Assembly: GCA_011316305.1 (NCBI GenBank)
Contig: SAUG01000024.1
Span: 248,001 to 312,000, forward strand
Source of the DNA: Rusavskia elegans
Taxonomy: Eukaryota; Ascomycota; Lecanoromycetes; Teloschistales; Teloschistaceae
Reading direction: 5' to 3'
DNA: 64,000 nucleotides
Part shown: piece by piece, positions 10,982 to 22,402 of the stretch
Position numbering within the stretch: the first letter of the stretch is position 1
How the letters are laid out: each line of letters starts with the position of its first letter
The notes under the pieces: generated by a model
What the model was told of the DNA's origin: nothing
Seen by the model: the letters and a program-made list of their open reading frames with translations, nothing else
Databases searched by the model: none
Program-made: the position numbers and the translations under genes

Positions 10982-13261
10982 TCACCGGTGCCCAAAGATC
11001 TCCATCTCATCATCTTCTTCGTCGTCATCACCGTCGTCGCCCGCGTCGCCGGGAGCTGTACAATCATGATTATCAGCATGGCCTTGGCTGTCGTCTTCGT
11101 CACTGGTATCATGCTCCGCTGCTTCATCTGGGCAGACTCTTGGGCCTCTCGCGTTTGGGCTCTCGAGTCCCCAGAAGTCCACGTCGCTATAATCACCGTC
11201 GGAAACAGCCTCCATGGAGTCTCGATACTCGTCTGTCACTACAACTTCTCGTGCAAATTCTTCAAGGTTCTGCGACTCGACCGGTCTTGTAAGCTGGGTG
11301 GGAGAGATGACGGCCGAAGGGGGTGCCGAGTTGGTTGCCCTCTGAGCTTGCGTAGCATTTTCTACTGCCCTACCCTGAGAGTGCGAGGCTGGCGATGTTG
11401 TCGCCGGACCGTCAAGAACGTTCCTTTGGTCGGCACCGCGAATAATCTGAATGGTTGCGGTATTGTATGAGTCGCATCTGGCAACGTCAGCGAAGACCGA
11501 AGCAAGAGCAAATCTCAACGAGACACTCACACTCCACATTTCAAACCCAGCCAATGGTACTTGACGGAGGATTTTGCATTGCAGTCATTGCAGTAGACCC
11601 ATGCTTTGGTATCCTGATATTCAGGCGGCATTGGCTGGCTCTCAATGGAACGCTCGATTTGGCGGAACTGCGCCTCCATGTTGGCCATGCTTTTACTGCA
11701 AATCGGACAACGGTATGATCTTTTCGCGTGCTCGTAGTAGCAGAAACGATGTATGGCGTGTCCACATCTCATGAAAACAACGGTCTGCGGCGACGTGAAC
11801 ATATACTCGCCACATATGGGACAGTCGCAGTCGGTCGATCGTTCGATGCAGCGGTGGTTCTCCATGGTGCCGATCGACAGGCATGCGTTACAGGTCTGCA
11901 TTGTTGTTAGCAGGGTATGAGAGGCCAAGTCCGCATCAGCAGGGCGGCTTTACCTTGCAATGAAAAAAGTCTTTCCCCAGGCCTTCTCCGATGCGACAGA
12001 TCCCACAATCGTTACAATGGTAAATGGACTTTCCTGGGCTGTTGTCCCAGAACTTGCAAACGCCGCAATAATATCTCGCACTTTGTTCACCGCACTGAGT
12101 GCATTCTCCCGACGCCGGTTGAGCACATCCGCAGAACATACATAACATGTTCTTTGTCTCTGGTCTATTCAAACAATGATTCTCAACTTCATCGTGGCAA
12201 AATCGACAGGTGTACCACCGATAGCACTCTGAACATTGCAGCTTGATATTGCGTTTGTAATGCGGACAGCCAAGGACCTTGTATTCATGGAGAGAATCCT
12301 GAGACACACGATTTGACGAGTGATTCCCAGGTCCTGAATTTGATTGATGGACCTCTGGCTTCTGGTGATAAGTAGGTTTCAAGTCTTCCGTGGAAAGGTT
12401 GAAAGGATTGTTGGCCTCTGCGCTTGCCGATAGAGAGACTGGCGGAGTCGTGGTTGGCGCGATGGTGTTCCCGGTATGACAAGACATAGGAGGGTTTGGC
12501 TTTGTATGACTAGCTAGACTCATAGTCGAAGGACGATGCGGAGAATGTGGTGTTTGGAGTTTCGGCTGGGATGAGCCACATCTTTCATTCATCAAGTTAT
12601 GGACCAATCTTGCTTTCTCAGTATTCGACGAGTGTGTGTTATGAATCGCGACGATCTGTCTTCGCTTCGCACTCATCCCATCATCTGCTGGCAGAGTCCC
12701 GTCCCCGGTGTGAACTGATGGAATATTTGCATCTGTAGGGTCCTGTATTGATGATTGGGCAGTACCCTGAAATTCCATGGCATCTGGGCCCATTGCAAAG
12801 TGTGCTGGGTCGCTCAGGGATGAAATTGTGGATCTGAGGCTCTCTGTAACATCGTGGACCGGGCTGTTGGAGGATTGATCGTTGGGTAGTGCGCTGTCCG
12901 GACCGGTCGCAGCTGCCAGGGACTCCTGGTGGGAGGTTCCCAGTGGCTCAGGTACATCCCTCCATGCCCGTACTTCAGCATCTGGAGGGTCTTCCGAGTA
13001 GCGAAGAACAGTGTCCGGCTCTGCTGTGGCCGTCTCGGTCACTTCTGGAGTGAGTCGATCAGAAACTAGCTGCCAGTTATGTTCTGGCGTTACTGCCTCC
13101 GGATGGACACATGGCGTCCTCTGGTGTATTTCGCCTCCCTGTTCTGAAGAAGGATGAACGTTGACAGGATGGAAGGGGCGATCGTCGTTGCTCTGGCGAG
13201 AGAAGCGGCGAGCCTGACGAACAACGGGTTCGATGAGGAACGAGCACAGATATTGACTCAT
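10982..13261 (-). CDS. CHY and RING zinc-finger E3 ubiquitin ligase (RCHY1/Pirh2 type)
   Basis: Three exons: 13261-11954, 11895-11531, 11477-10982, giving about 722 residues. The first 300 or so residues are low-complexity and probably disordered. Then come a CHY zinc finger starting at GCPHYKRNIKLQC, a CTCHY finger (YYCGVCKFWDN through HCNDCGICRIG), and a RING finger (CPICGEYMF, CGHAIHRFCYYEH, YRCPIC). A terminal zinc ribbon is split by intron 2 (YCNDCNAK, then LKCG joined to VCDSYNT). The C-terminus is strongly acidic. Domain order matches the RCHY1 family, whose members bind ubiquitin-loaded E2 enzymes and ubiquitinate substrates. The long N-terminal extension is usual in filamentous fungi. 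It faces MZT1 across a 375-bp divergent promoter. Confidence 0.9.
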
Positions 13262-13636
13262 TCGGGTTAGTCGTAAGGGAGGTATATCGAGGATATATCG
13301 AGAAGAGAGGCATTACTCGACCGGGTGGGATGTATAAAGGAAGACCTAACACGCAGTGCGATGACGCTGCAAAGGGATCTAGCCCTTTTACTGCAGGCGG
13401 ATATAAATAGTGCGCAAATCTGCATGTGATTATTCGTCCATAGGAACGACTATACGGGGTACAATAAGTCGCGATGCGTAATAAAGTAAACATTGAATGG
13501 GTCCCCGGCTACCGGTGTCTCACATCGATAGAGTACGAGTAAGCTTTGCGGTAGAGAGTCAAGTCCATTCGCATCAATCGCAGCATATTCGAGCAATAAG
13601 GCCCGGATCATTTGTCTCAAAGAACAACTTACAGAG
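13262..13636. promoter_or_regulatory. Divergent promoter of CHY/RING ligase and MZT1
   Basis: The two start codons point away from each other across 375 bp. A plus-strand TATAAATAG lies at 13402-13410, about 230 bp before the MZT1 start. It may serve MZT1 if the leader is long. Confidence 0.5.
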
Positions 13637-13994
13637 ATGTCTGCAGCTGCCTCGAAAAGGCAAGCTGCCCGCGAGGTCATTGACATCCTCACCGAGCTTT
13701 CGCTACTGCTTGTAAGAGCCCTTGACTCGTCTTATCCCTCTGCATGGGAAAAGCTAATTCAGCCGGCGGTGAAGAACACTCATCTTGATCGCCCAACCCT
13801 CTCGCTCTGCGTATCGTTGATCGAAAACGGCATTGATCCTGAGGCATTGGCCGTAAGTCTCACCTGCGAAGGTTTTGCTTCGGATTGGAGAAAAACGTTA
13901 ATATCTAATCCATCTATGAGTCCAGACGGTCATCAAAGAGCTGAGGAGAGAGAATCAGAAAGCACAGCAACTGGATGGTCCTGCATCCGATTGA
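13637..13994 (+). CDS. mzt1: Mitotic-spindle organizing protein 1 (MOZART1)
   Basis: Three small exons: 13637-13711, 13775-13852, 13926-13994, giving 73 residues, the usual MZT1 length. After splicing, the conserved core reads [36 protein letters not shown] and [17 protein letters not shown]1 binds the N-terminal region of gamma-tubulin complex proteins and helps recruit and activate gamma-tubulin complexes at spindle pole bodies. Introns begin GTAAGA and GTAAGT and are 63 and 73 nt. The unspliced frame reads on to a misleading longer open frame, so the gene is easy to miss. It is convergent with the CUE-domain gene, with 160 bp between stop codons. Confidence 0.95.
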
Positions 13995-14154
13995 TTTGTT
14001 CCGTCTTCCTTCGCCCAACCGCGGTCAGCTTTGGCATTCCACGCTGGCTTAGGGAGTCATGATCACGACTGCAACATGCCGGGCAAGCCATCGAAAACGA
14101 CATCTATCCAATACAGGTGCATATACAATGATTCTGGACCGGAAGATAAAACGA

Positions 14155-15700
14155 CTAAACCGTCGGTTTCTCAGCCAGCTTCTCCGCTTCCTGGTCCCTT
14201 GTACCCACGCCACCTGCCCGATCTCCAGGCTCTGATGTCCGAGCAATTTGTGGTCCAAGATCGTCTGTGATAGGTTTCCCTGCAGCTTGCTTTGATCGAT
14301 TGTTATCCTCAACCTTGACGTCCTTCTTCTTAATCTCTTCGTCATCCGAGTCGCCTAGACTGAATGGGTCATGATCCGCAACAGGGTCGGGATCAACGGA
14401 AGCTAGGGGCTGCCATTTGCTAGACTTGCCACTGGTACCGGAAGACGGTCTCTTCGTGAGATCTGTAGGAGACGTTGGACGTTGCTGAACTCCAATCTCT
14501 TCCGGCGGGCCATCTTGGAAGGAAACACGCCGGCCATTGTTAGATGAAGGCCTGGCAGGAGTTGGTTTGAAAAGGTCTGGGTTAGCGAGGGGACGACTCG
14601 AGCGTCGTGGGGGCGCTATCATTGATCAGCTCACCTCTGTCCATCTCCTAAACGCTGCGGAGTATGCCCACCTTCATGATCCTTTAAGTGTAGATTAGTA
14701 AAGTCGTCTCCCAGTACCTGTGGATCAGCGTCATAACGATCGTGATCTGCGCTATGCCGAGGATACTCCCCACTCCTCCTTCCGAAGGACGGTGGGCGAG
14801 TTGAAGCGGCATTGTAGCCTGATGCGGCTGGCGGAGGCGGTCTATGAAAGTCATCGTCATCCTCGCCATCGATTTTCTTCTTGAAGTTGGTCACCCAGCT
14901 GTTGACCTTGGCTTGTGTCTCCAAGAAGCCCTTCTTGATATTGTCGCGAATGACTGGCAAGTCGTCTATGTTTTTGTATTAGAAAATCGTGTGAGTGTGG
15001 TGAACCATCCTAAAGTACAGACCATCAATGAAGCTTCGCTCGCGCTCATCCTCAGACTCTGGGTACTGCCTAGAATTGACCCTTTTCGGTCCGGATATTG
15101 GCGGATTCGACCGGCCTCTCGATCCACTTCGAGGTGCTCCATATGCGGCAGAAGTGTTATAATGCTCAGCAAGTTGGCGTGCATATTGTTCGTCTGCTGC
15201 CAATTGACTCTGTTCTGTTGACGTAGGTACCATTGGCTTCCTTGGGGGCTGTGGCGGAGGAACTACTTCGTCCGTCTGCGCCTCAGGATCCGACATTTCT
15301 AAGGGCTCGTCAACACCTCGTCTCATAGAAAATACTGGTCGATGAACAGGACCTAGCAGGGCATTAAAGGCTGGTTCCACATTCCCACCGCTAGCCCGAA
15401 GGACAGCTTTGATAACAGCAATATCAATCGAAGGAAACGCTTCTTTCAGTGTGTTTTCGGCCTGTTTCACAGGATTTGGTTTTGCGGGGCGCGGTGGTTT
15501 TGGCGGAGCTGCGTCCTCAAACTGAGAAGAATGGTCCGCTTGGGGTTGGGCAGGCGAGGCCGTACGTTCATGATGTTCGTCATTCAAGTCCAGCTCACGG
15601 GCTGTTGGAGGAGATTCTGGAGGCTTCTGAAAGACGTGAGCGGATATCTATGATTCGAACGACTTGCGCAAATTCATACTGGTTTCTCGGATTCCGTCAT
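14155..15700 (-). CDS. CUE-domain ubiquitin-binding protein (Cue5-like)
   Basis: Four exons: 15700-15680 (encoding only MTESEKP), 15626-15023, 14965-14672, 14615-14155, giving 459 residues. A CUE domain lies near residues 55-100, marked by ENTLKEAFPSIDIAVIKAVL and the end FNALL; it binds monoubiquitin. The flanks are proline-rich (PPKPPRPAKP, PPPQPPRKP). A central helical piece (DNIKKGFLETQAKVNSWVTNFKKK) precedes a disordered Ser/Pro/Asp tail. The layout resembles yeast Cue5, a ubiquitin-Atg8 adaptor in aggregate autophagy; that role here is inferred, and I did not identify a certain Atg8-binding motif. Intron 3 uses GTGGGC and keeps HEAPPRRSSRPL in frame, as in relatives. Confidence 0.85.
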
Positions 15701-16029
15701 GGTTACCGATCAACACAGAGTTGTGGAGCAACAGAGAGAAATGATACCAGTTGCCAAGTGAGGGTTCAGCATGTATGCAGGAAAGGAGCGGAATTGAGCC
15801 GCGGCACTATAAATAGCCTTGTTAGCGTGACGTACCAACGATGTTGCATCATAGGTTAGACAGAGCGGTTCTTCCAAAGCATTGATACTGCGGAGACGAT
15901 TATGTATATGTTTCTGCGGCCGCGAGAGATTCTATACGAGCAAAAAGTACGAGAAACCCAATTGTGATTGTACATAATTGTCCGATCTTCCTTGCGCAGC
16001 GCTGCAAACTCCGCATAGTTCTTTCAAAA
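15701..16029. promoter_or_regulatory. Divergent promoter of CUE protein and aldolase
   Basis: The CUE-protein start (15700) and aldolase start (16030) face outward across 329 bp. A plus-strand TATAAATAG sits at 15808-15816, about 210 bp before the aldolase start. Confidence 0.5.
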
Positions 16030-17097
16030 ATGGCCCCCATGAAAGACAACAGGGCGATTGGCATGCTCAATGCAGCTAGAAATGGTAGGTATGGCATTGT
16101 TGGCGCTTGCTGTGTGAGTGACTAGCCATCGAGAGCTTTACTGGGATGGAGTCTGATATCGTACGAGTATAACATGGAGGGTATCATTGCCACTGTGCGC
16201 GCCGCAGAGGCCAAACGGTCACCTGCAATGATCCTCCTCTTCCCTTGGGCCATGCAGTACGGCGCGAACCTCCTGGTCAACTTAGCTGCAGACGCTTGCT
16301 GCTCGGCTTCCGTTCCTGTGACTCTTCACATGGACCATGCTCAAGATCCTGATATCATTCGCAAAGCTGCAGATACCGGGAAATTCGACAGCATTATGGT
16401 TGATGTACTCTACCCCAAATCTCCAATCTTATCAGACATGATTCACAAGCTCGGAGCAATTTCAAGTACTTTTTATACCTGAAGATATGATTCGCATTTC
16501 AACTCAGTGATTAGATTAGGATGTGCTGACTCCAGAGTCGATCTTTAGATGAGCCACTATGATAAAGAGGAAAATCTGTCCAAAACAAAAGAGCTAGTGA
16601 AATACTGCCACGACAAAGGAATCGCGACCGAAGCCGAGCCTGGCCGCATAGAAGGAGGTGAAGACGGTGTGAAGGATACAGCAGATTTAAAAGGCATGTT
16701 GACAAGCCCGGAGGAAGCTCAGCAGTTCGTTGACACTGGCATCTCCTGGCTGGCTCCGGCCTTTGGCAATGTTCACGGCAGTTATGGACCCCGTGGAATA
16801 CAGCTGGAGTTCGACCGATTGGACGCGATTGATAAACAGGTTGGCGAAAGGGTACAAATGGTTTTGCACGGCACAGACGGGTTTACACGGGATTTGTACG
16901 ATCGGTGCATTAGCCACGGAATCACTAAAGTGAACATCAACAAAATCATGAACAAGGAGCTTGCAAAAGTTCAAAAGGAACGAGCCGGAAAGGTACCACT
17001 GAGCCAGGTCATTGAAGAAGGTACGGCGGCGATGCAGCGGGCAGTCGAGGATATGATGGATATGCTGGGGTCTTCAGGAAAAGCTCGAAGTGAATGA
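16030..17097 (+). CDS. Class II ketose-bisphosphate aldolase family protein
   Basis: Exons 16030-16113, 16168-16404 and 16549-17097 give 289 residues. This is the zinc-dependent (class II) aldolase fold. Metal and substrate motifs seen are TLHMDHAQ, EAEPGRIEGGEDG, LAPAFGNVHGSYG and VLHGTDG. The exon 2/3 join (IMVD to MSHYDKEENL) restores the conserved core, which confirms the 144-nt intron. Fungi use a longer class II enzyme for glycolysis; this shorter family is closer to bacterial fructose- or tagatose-bisphosphate aldolases. It probably cleaves or condenses a ketose bisphosphate, but the sugar is not known. It is likely cytosolic, as no targeting peptide is visible. Confidence 0.85.
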
Positions 17098-17355
17098 GAA
17101 CCATGCTGTTTTTACAGAGCTATCGCGAAAAGAATACCGTGGGCACATGAAGCCTGAACACAATGTACTTACCAAGTTTAGGATACCCCGAAGACGGATA
17201 TTCACGCACAATCGATTGGCATGCTTGTCTGTTCCGCTATAAGTTTGGAAACCAGGAGAGGTTCAGATGATTAATTTTACGCCGCTGTAGCTTTAAAGAT
17301 TGTCTATCGGCTCGATTATTATTATTACCATGTAGCTTGTGAGGCTATGAGCCTA
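17098..17355. other. 3' flank of aldolase gene up to transposable element
   Basis: Contains no gene. It ends in the left copy of the 9-bp target duplication at 17347-17355. Confidence 0.5.
17347..17355 (+). repeat. Left 9-bp target site duplication
   Basis: ATGAGCCTA, repeated exactly at 18135-18143 on the other side of the 779-bp element. Confidence 0.65.
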
Positions 17356-18134
17356 GGCGCGGCCTGCCGCCACGCCCTGCACATTAATGGATCCACGCCC
17401 TAAGGTAAACATAACCCCTCTTACCAACAAATACAGGCTTTGAAAGATTTGTAAAGAGTATACCTTCTAGGCCTAGATCTATTCTATAGTTCTGTTTATT
17501 TCGATTCTTTCTTTCAACGCTGGTTGCGAAAAGGGCCTACTAGGAGGCCTTCGGGCGGTCTATACTTAGCAGAGGTTTTAGTACTCCGCAGAGCCGTATA
17601 ATCGGTCAAGATCTTGGCGGGCCCCTAGATTTTAAAGGGTCTTGCTATCCGCACAGGCATCGGTGTCTGCGCGCACAGGCACCCGAATCGTACGTATACG
17701 CTGCCTTTAATAGCTTCTAGCAACTATAAGCCAGCAGGTTATTAAACTATTTCTTACAGATAATAATTGTATTACCTTTAAATACAAGATTTCCGATTTT
17801 TAGTATTAAAAGATATCTCTAGGTGCTGTTTTCGTGGGGTTTTAGTAGAGGTAGCCGGATTTTGATAGGGAATACCAAGGCCTACTCCCTTTATCGAAGC
17901 TATAGGCTATATGATTGGATTAATTAGCGCTTTGCCTGTGCGCGCAGCCTGGAATGCCTGTGCGGATAGCAAGAGCCATTTTAAACGCGTATATTCAGGG
18001 TATAAATTAGTACTTATTTAGAGGCAGAAATATAGCCGCCACGCCCTGCATATTAATAAATCCACGCCCTGGGGTAAAACCCTAGGCATAATCCCCTTCC
18101 TAAATTTATACTCCGGTTATATCCAGGCCGAGTC
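17356..18134. mobile_element. Nonautonomous DNA element with 9-bp target duplication (MULE-like MITE)
   Basis: A 779-bp non-coding block is bounded by perfect 9-bp direct repeats, ATGAGCCTA at 17347-17355 and 18135-18143. The ends form short imperfect inverted repeats: GGCGCGGCCTG on the left, GACTCGGCCTG on the reverse complement of the right. A subterminal direct repeat of about 45 bp occurs at 17366-17410 and 18035-18080 and differs mostly by transitions. An internal inverted repeat pairs 17641-17680 with 17934-17973. A 9-bp duplication is typical of Mutator-like elements, so I class it there tentatively. No transposase frame is present. The left end lies about 260 bp past the aldolase stop. 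Confidence 0.6.
17641..17680. repeat. Internal inverted-repeat arm within the 779-bp element
   Basis: Pairs with 17934-17973. The outer 20 and inner 14 bases are identical when reverse-complemented, with six mismatched bases between them. Confidence 0.8.
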
Positions 18135-18143
18135 ATGAGCCTA
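18135..18143 (+). repeat. Right 9-bp target site duplication
   Basis: ATGAGCCTA, exact copy of 17347-17355. Confidence 0.65.
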
Positions 18144-18398
18144 TGTCTTTATAGTGCGTAAGTGCGCGGCTGACGCGGTTGCGGTTAAAATCAGCTGGTG
18201 AATTTAAGCGAGACATAGGTAAGCGTTCATGCACTAGTCCTTGTTTGACGACGAGGTCCTCCAGCTATCGCTCGGGCTCCTTCGGTGTGCATCTTCGAGT
18301 ATGTTGATGTTCGACGGGGTTTCACTGTGTGGTCATAATTATCTCGAATCGCGAAATCTCGATGCCTCTTGAAGGCGGCGGAAACACTGTTCTGGCAG

Positions 18399-20499
18399 AT
18401 GACTATGGATTATGATGTTGCTAACGCATTCATACCTTCGTTATATAAATCTGCCCCCTTACTTCCAATCGCACGCCACCGGCAGAGTCTTCTCTATTTG
18501 ATCGAAGAGTTTCCGGTTACGATTGTTATTGGAGAGACTGGAAGTGGTAAATCAACGCAGATACCGCAATACCTGAGAGAAGCAGGATGGTGTCAAGATG
18601 GAAAGTTGGTTGCGATAACTCAGGTAAGTGAGTCCAAATTTGTTGCTACTGAAGCTCCTTGATATCTCTTATACCTTGCCAGCCACGTCGAGTCGCTGCA
18701 ACGACGGTCGCCAACAGGGTGGCTGAAGAAGTCGGTTGTAAGCTGGGAGATGAAGTAGGCTACTCCATTAGATTCGAGGATCTGACGACCGAAAAAACTC
18801 AAATCAAATTCTTGACTGATGGACTGCTTCTACGAGAAGCTCTTGCGGATCCTCTGCTATCTCGCTATTCCGTCATTATGCTTGATGAAGCACATGAGCG
18901 GTCGCTCAGCACCGACATCCTGCTGGGAGTCTTGAAGAAAATCCGCAAGCGCAGAGCTGATCTCAGAATTGTCGTCAGCAGTGCTACCCTTCAGGCAGAA
19001 GATTTCCTTCGATTCTTTGCAGGAACTGATGCAATCGCCGGAACAGGCAATGTTGGTCGAATCATCAGCTTAGAAGGCCGCATGTATCCTGTAGATGTTT
19101 TCTATCTGGATGAGGCAGCGGAAGACTATGTAGAAAGAGCTGTGAAGACTATCTTTGACATACACAGCACAGAAGCCGAGGGTGATATACTTGTATTCAT
19201 GACAGGTCGGGAAGAGATCGATACTACAATTCAAATGTTGACAGATCGAGCTGCTTCACTTCATCCGAAAGCAGCGTCGATCTTGGCGTTGCCTTTATAC
19301 GCTGGATTGTCGACCGAACAACAACTCTACGTCTTTGAGCCCGCCCCGGATCATACGCGTAAAGTAATCGTCTCTACCAACATTGCGGAAGCCAGTGTGA
19401 CAGTACAGGGCTGTGTGTTCGTGGTGGATTGTGGACTTGTCAAGCTCAGGGTTTTCAATGCTCGAACGGGCATTGAGACGTTGACGGCCGTACCTGTGTC
19501 GAAGGCTTCTGCAGTCCAAAGAGCAGGCAGGGCGGGACGAACGAAAGCAGGCAAGTGTTACCGCTTGTATACCGAAGCAACGTATAACAGTCTTCCTGAA
19601 GCAACTGTGCCCGAGATACAGCGTTCGAATTTTGCACCCATCGTCCTGCAGCTGAAAGCGCTAGGCATTGACAACGTGCTTCGCTTTGACTACCTCACAC
19701 CTCCACCATCTGAGCTCATTATTCGAGGTCTAGAGCTTCTCTACTCTCTTGGTGCCCTCGACGATTACGCCAAGCTTACGAGGCCGCTTGGTCTTCGCAT
19801 GGCGGAGCTTTCTATTGAGCCCATGATGGCGAGGGTCCTTCTTTCCGCATCTGGTTTCGGATGTTTGAGTGAGATACTGTCCATAGCCGCAATGGCTAGT
19901 TTGCAAGGAAGTGTCTGGTTTCATCAAGAAGGGGAGAAGAGATCTTCGGAAACAGCCCGACGTAAATTTGCCGCCGAAGAGGGCGACCACCTTACCCTGT
20001 TGAACGTCTACCAAGCATTTATCACCAAAGGCCGAAAAGAAGCCAAATGGTGCAAAGACAATTATCTCAATTTCAGGTCTATGAGCAAAGCCGTGAGTAT
20101 AAGAGCACAGCTGAAGCGATATATGGAGAGATTTGGCATCGATGTTGGCGAGTCACTGGGATCACAGAAGACTCCGGGGGATCCGGATCAAATACGCAAA
20201 TGTCTTACGGCAGGTTACTTTGCTCATGCTGCACGAATGCAAGCAGACGGCAGTTTTCGGGCTGCCAGTGGGAATGTTGTTTTGCATGCACACCCCAGCT
20301 CTTTACTTTTCGTAAGCATCCTGTTTTCGAAACAAACCCACACCCTGTACTGACTGATGATTAGAATACGAAAGCTGACTGGGTGATTTTTCATGAAATT
20401 CTTGAGACAGGGGACAAAACATTCATTAGAGATATCACGAAGATCGAAAAGAGCTGGCTCTTGGACGATGGTATATCGAATTACTATCGGGTGCAATAG
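18399..20499 (+). CDS. DEAH-box RNA helicase, DHX35-like
   Basis: Exons 18399-18623, 18683-20311 and 20365-20499 give about 662 residues. Helicase motifs in order are Walker [18 protein letters not shown] formed across intron 1, [22 protein letters not shown] and QRAGRAGR. Winged-helix, ratchet and OB-fold regions typical of spliceosomal DEAH helicases follow, ending in the SWLL..YYRV motif that exon 3 completes. DHX35 is found with late spliceosomes (C complex) and is thought to remodel RNP; its role in fungi is little studied. The start at 18399 is the first Met in frame with the conserved N-terminus. An upstream exon is possible, since relatives often have a few more residues. Confidence 0.88.
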
Positions 20500-20753
20500 T
20501 GCAACAGAGCGCAGAACGAAGGCCTCGATTCGTACTGCTAACGTAGCACACAAGTCCGCGAGCCTGGATTTCACGAGGCGTCTAAATCCGTCGTTGATAC
20601 CCTATAGACTTAGTTCACAAATGGCAGCGAAATGTGGTTATTGAGGCATCTTAGATATGGCATTCACCCACGACAGAGTTCTCGACATCACAAATATTGA
20701 CCTCCCCATTTTCACGAGTAATCAGCTCACATCATCGCTGCTTGAATCATACC

Positions 20754-21465
20754 ATGTCTCACGATCATAGTCACAGCCATCACCACGGCCATGGAGACAG
20801 CGATCATGGCCACGATGACGTGGAACCTGCACTGCAAACTCTGATTTGGAAGCAGATCGATTTTGAAAGTATTCGGACCCTGAACGAAAGCGAGTCGGAT
20901 CAAGGCGCGAAGATCGTGGAGAAGACATGGCCACAGCGTTTGAACCCCGAGCCAATGCTCGAGAGTGATGCCGATGAACAGCTGCTGATGTTTGTGCCGT
21001 ACGTCTTTGGACCTACCGATCGTACTGTCAATCAACGGTAAAGCTCAAGATGTCTACAGCTTCACCGGCGTCCTGAAATTGCACTCGGTGCTCATTCGAT
21101 CGTCAGAGCACTCGTCAGCCCCCAAAACCCTGAAATTGTACTTGAACAGAGACGATCTAGACTTTTCTACGGCGTCGGACTTGCAGCCTACGCAGACCCT
21201 GGAATTGTCACAAACGTCGGAGATCCAGGAGTTGTCGGTGAAACGGACCTCTTTCGGCAACACTTATAGTCTGACTCTATTCTTCGAGGACAATTTTGGG
21301 GACGATGTCACCAGGATTTACTGGATCGGCTTCAAGGGGGAATTCATGAACTTGAATCGAGAGCCGGTGGAGGTCTTGTATGAAAAAGCGGCAAATCCCA
21401 AAGATCACACGCTGATTCAAGGGGTGGGCGACATGTCTTCTCAAGGGACCAGGCACGGTATGTAA
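20754..21465 (+). CDS. PITH-domain protein (PITHD1 family)
   Basis: Exons 20754-20998 and 21060-21465 give 216 residues. A His/Asp-rich N-terminus (HDHSHSHHHGHGD) could bind metal. The PITH domain follows, with DEQLLMFVP joined across the intron to FTGVLKLHSVLIR, then LYLNRDDLDFSTASDL and SLTLFFEDNFG. PITH is a beta-sandwich also found at the C-terminus of thioredoxin-like TXNL1, which binds the 26S proteasome. A proteasome or stress link is known for the family; the exact role here is unknown. The gene lies 254 bp after the helicase and is convergent with Vps20. Confidence 0.9.
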
Positions 21466-21686
21466 ACATGGATTTCGCTCGAGACAGCAAAAGGCCTCCC
21501 AGAAGATGGACGACTCCAAGACCGATGTGGCAATCCCCGAGGGATGAATAGCCACCGAATGATTATGCATGTAGTAACATATGTTGCGTCAAAACATCCA
21601 TATATCGAAGCCAACGCTATGCAGTGTTCTTCAACTCCATCCCTGATGCTCAAGAATCATCGATCAACAACCAGGCAGGACAGGTA

Positions 21687-22402
21687 TCATGCCAACATGG
21701 GTTCTGGAGCTTGTCCATGTGCCTGAGCCTGCGGCTGCCTTTGCTCTCTCGCCCTTTCCCTAGCCCTCGCCTTACGCTTTACCTCATTGGCCCCGTCCTC
21801 TAGGGCTGTCTCTGGTGCTGCGGGATATGCAACGGCATCTGGCTGATTCACCGCCTGCACTTGGCTTTCCAAAGCATCCAATTCATCCTCGACGTCGTCT
21901 TCTTCCTGATTGGACATTCTTCCGCCTAACATTTCGCTGACCTCACGCTGATATGCTCTTGCATCTTCGTTCTCGCCCATGAGTTTCTCGACGTGCTCGA
22001 TGCCGCCCATTTCGGTATGGATTTGCTTCAACACGGCAGTACCTTGTTGCAGCCCGTAGATGACATCTTTCTGCACCAGCGCGAACTCGATGTTGCTTGT
22101 CAACTGCTCCAGGGTTTCGAGCTGGGCGTCGGTCCGTGCCAAAAGACTCTCCTGGAATTTCTTTCGGCGGAGGGCCAGGAGGGCTTTCGATCTGTCGCCT
22201 CGGGCAAGGCATTCTTTTGCGATGTCGGTCTCTCTGTCTGTGATGACGGTGATGCGCTTTTGATATTGATGAAGCTTGTCTCTTTGATTCTTCATATCCA
22301 GGATAGCCCTATCAAGAGTGTTAGTTGAAGCAGATGCGGTGGTCTCCTCGGGGACTACCTGTCCTGGGCGGAGATCTTGTGTGAGCTTGATGTATTGCCC
22401 AT
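21687..22402 (-). CDS. vps20: ESCRT-III subunit Vps20 (CHMP6 homologue)
   Basis: Exons 22402-22359 and 22308-21687 give 221 residues. It begins MGNTSSS with Gly2, the expected N-myristoylation site of Vps20. The SNF7 core is clear: DKLHQYQKRITVITDRE, ALLALRRKKFQESLL and LEQLTSNIEFALVQKDVIYGL. The end is acidic and then basic, with Ala/Gln-rich residues. Vps20 bridges ESCRT-II to Snf7 and starts ESCRT-III filament growth on endosomes. The tiny first exon was fixed by frame (AQDR joins AILDMKNQR). Confidence 0.93.
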
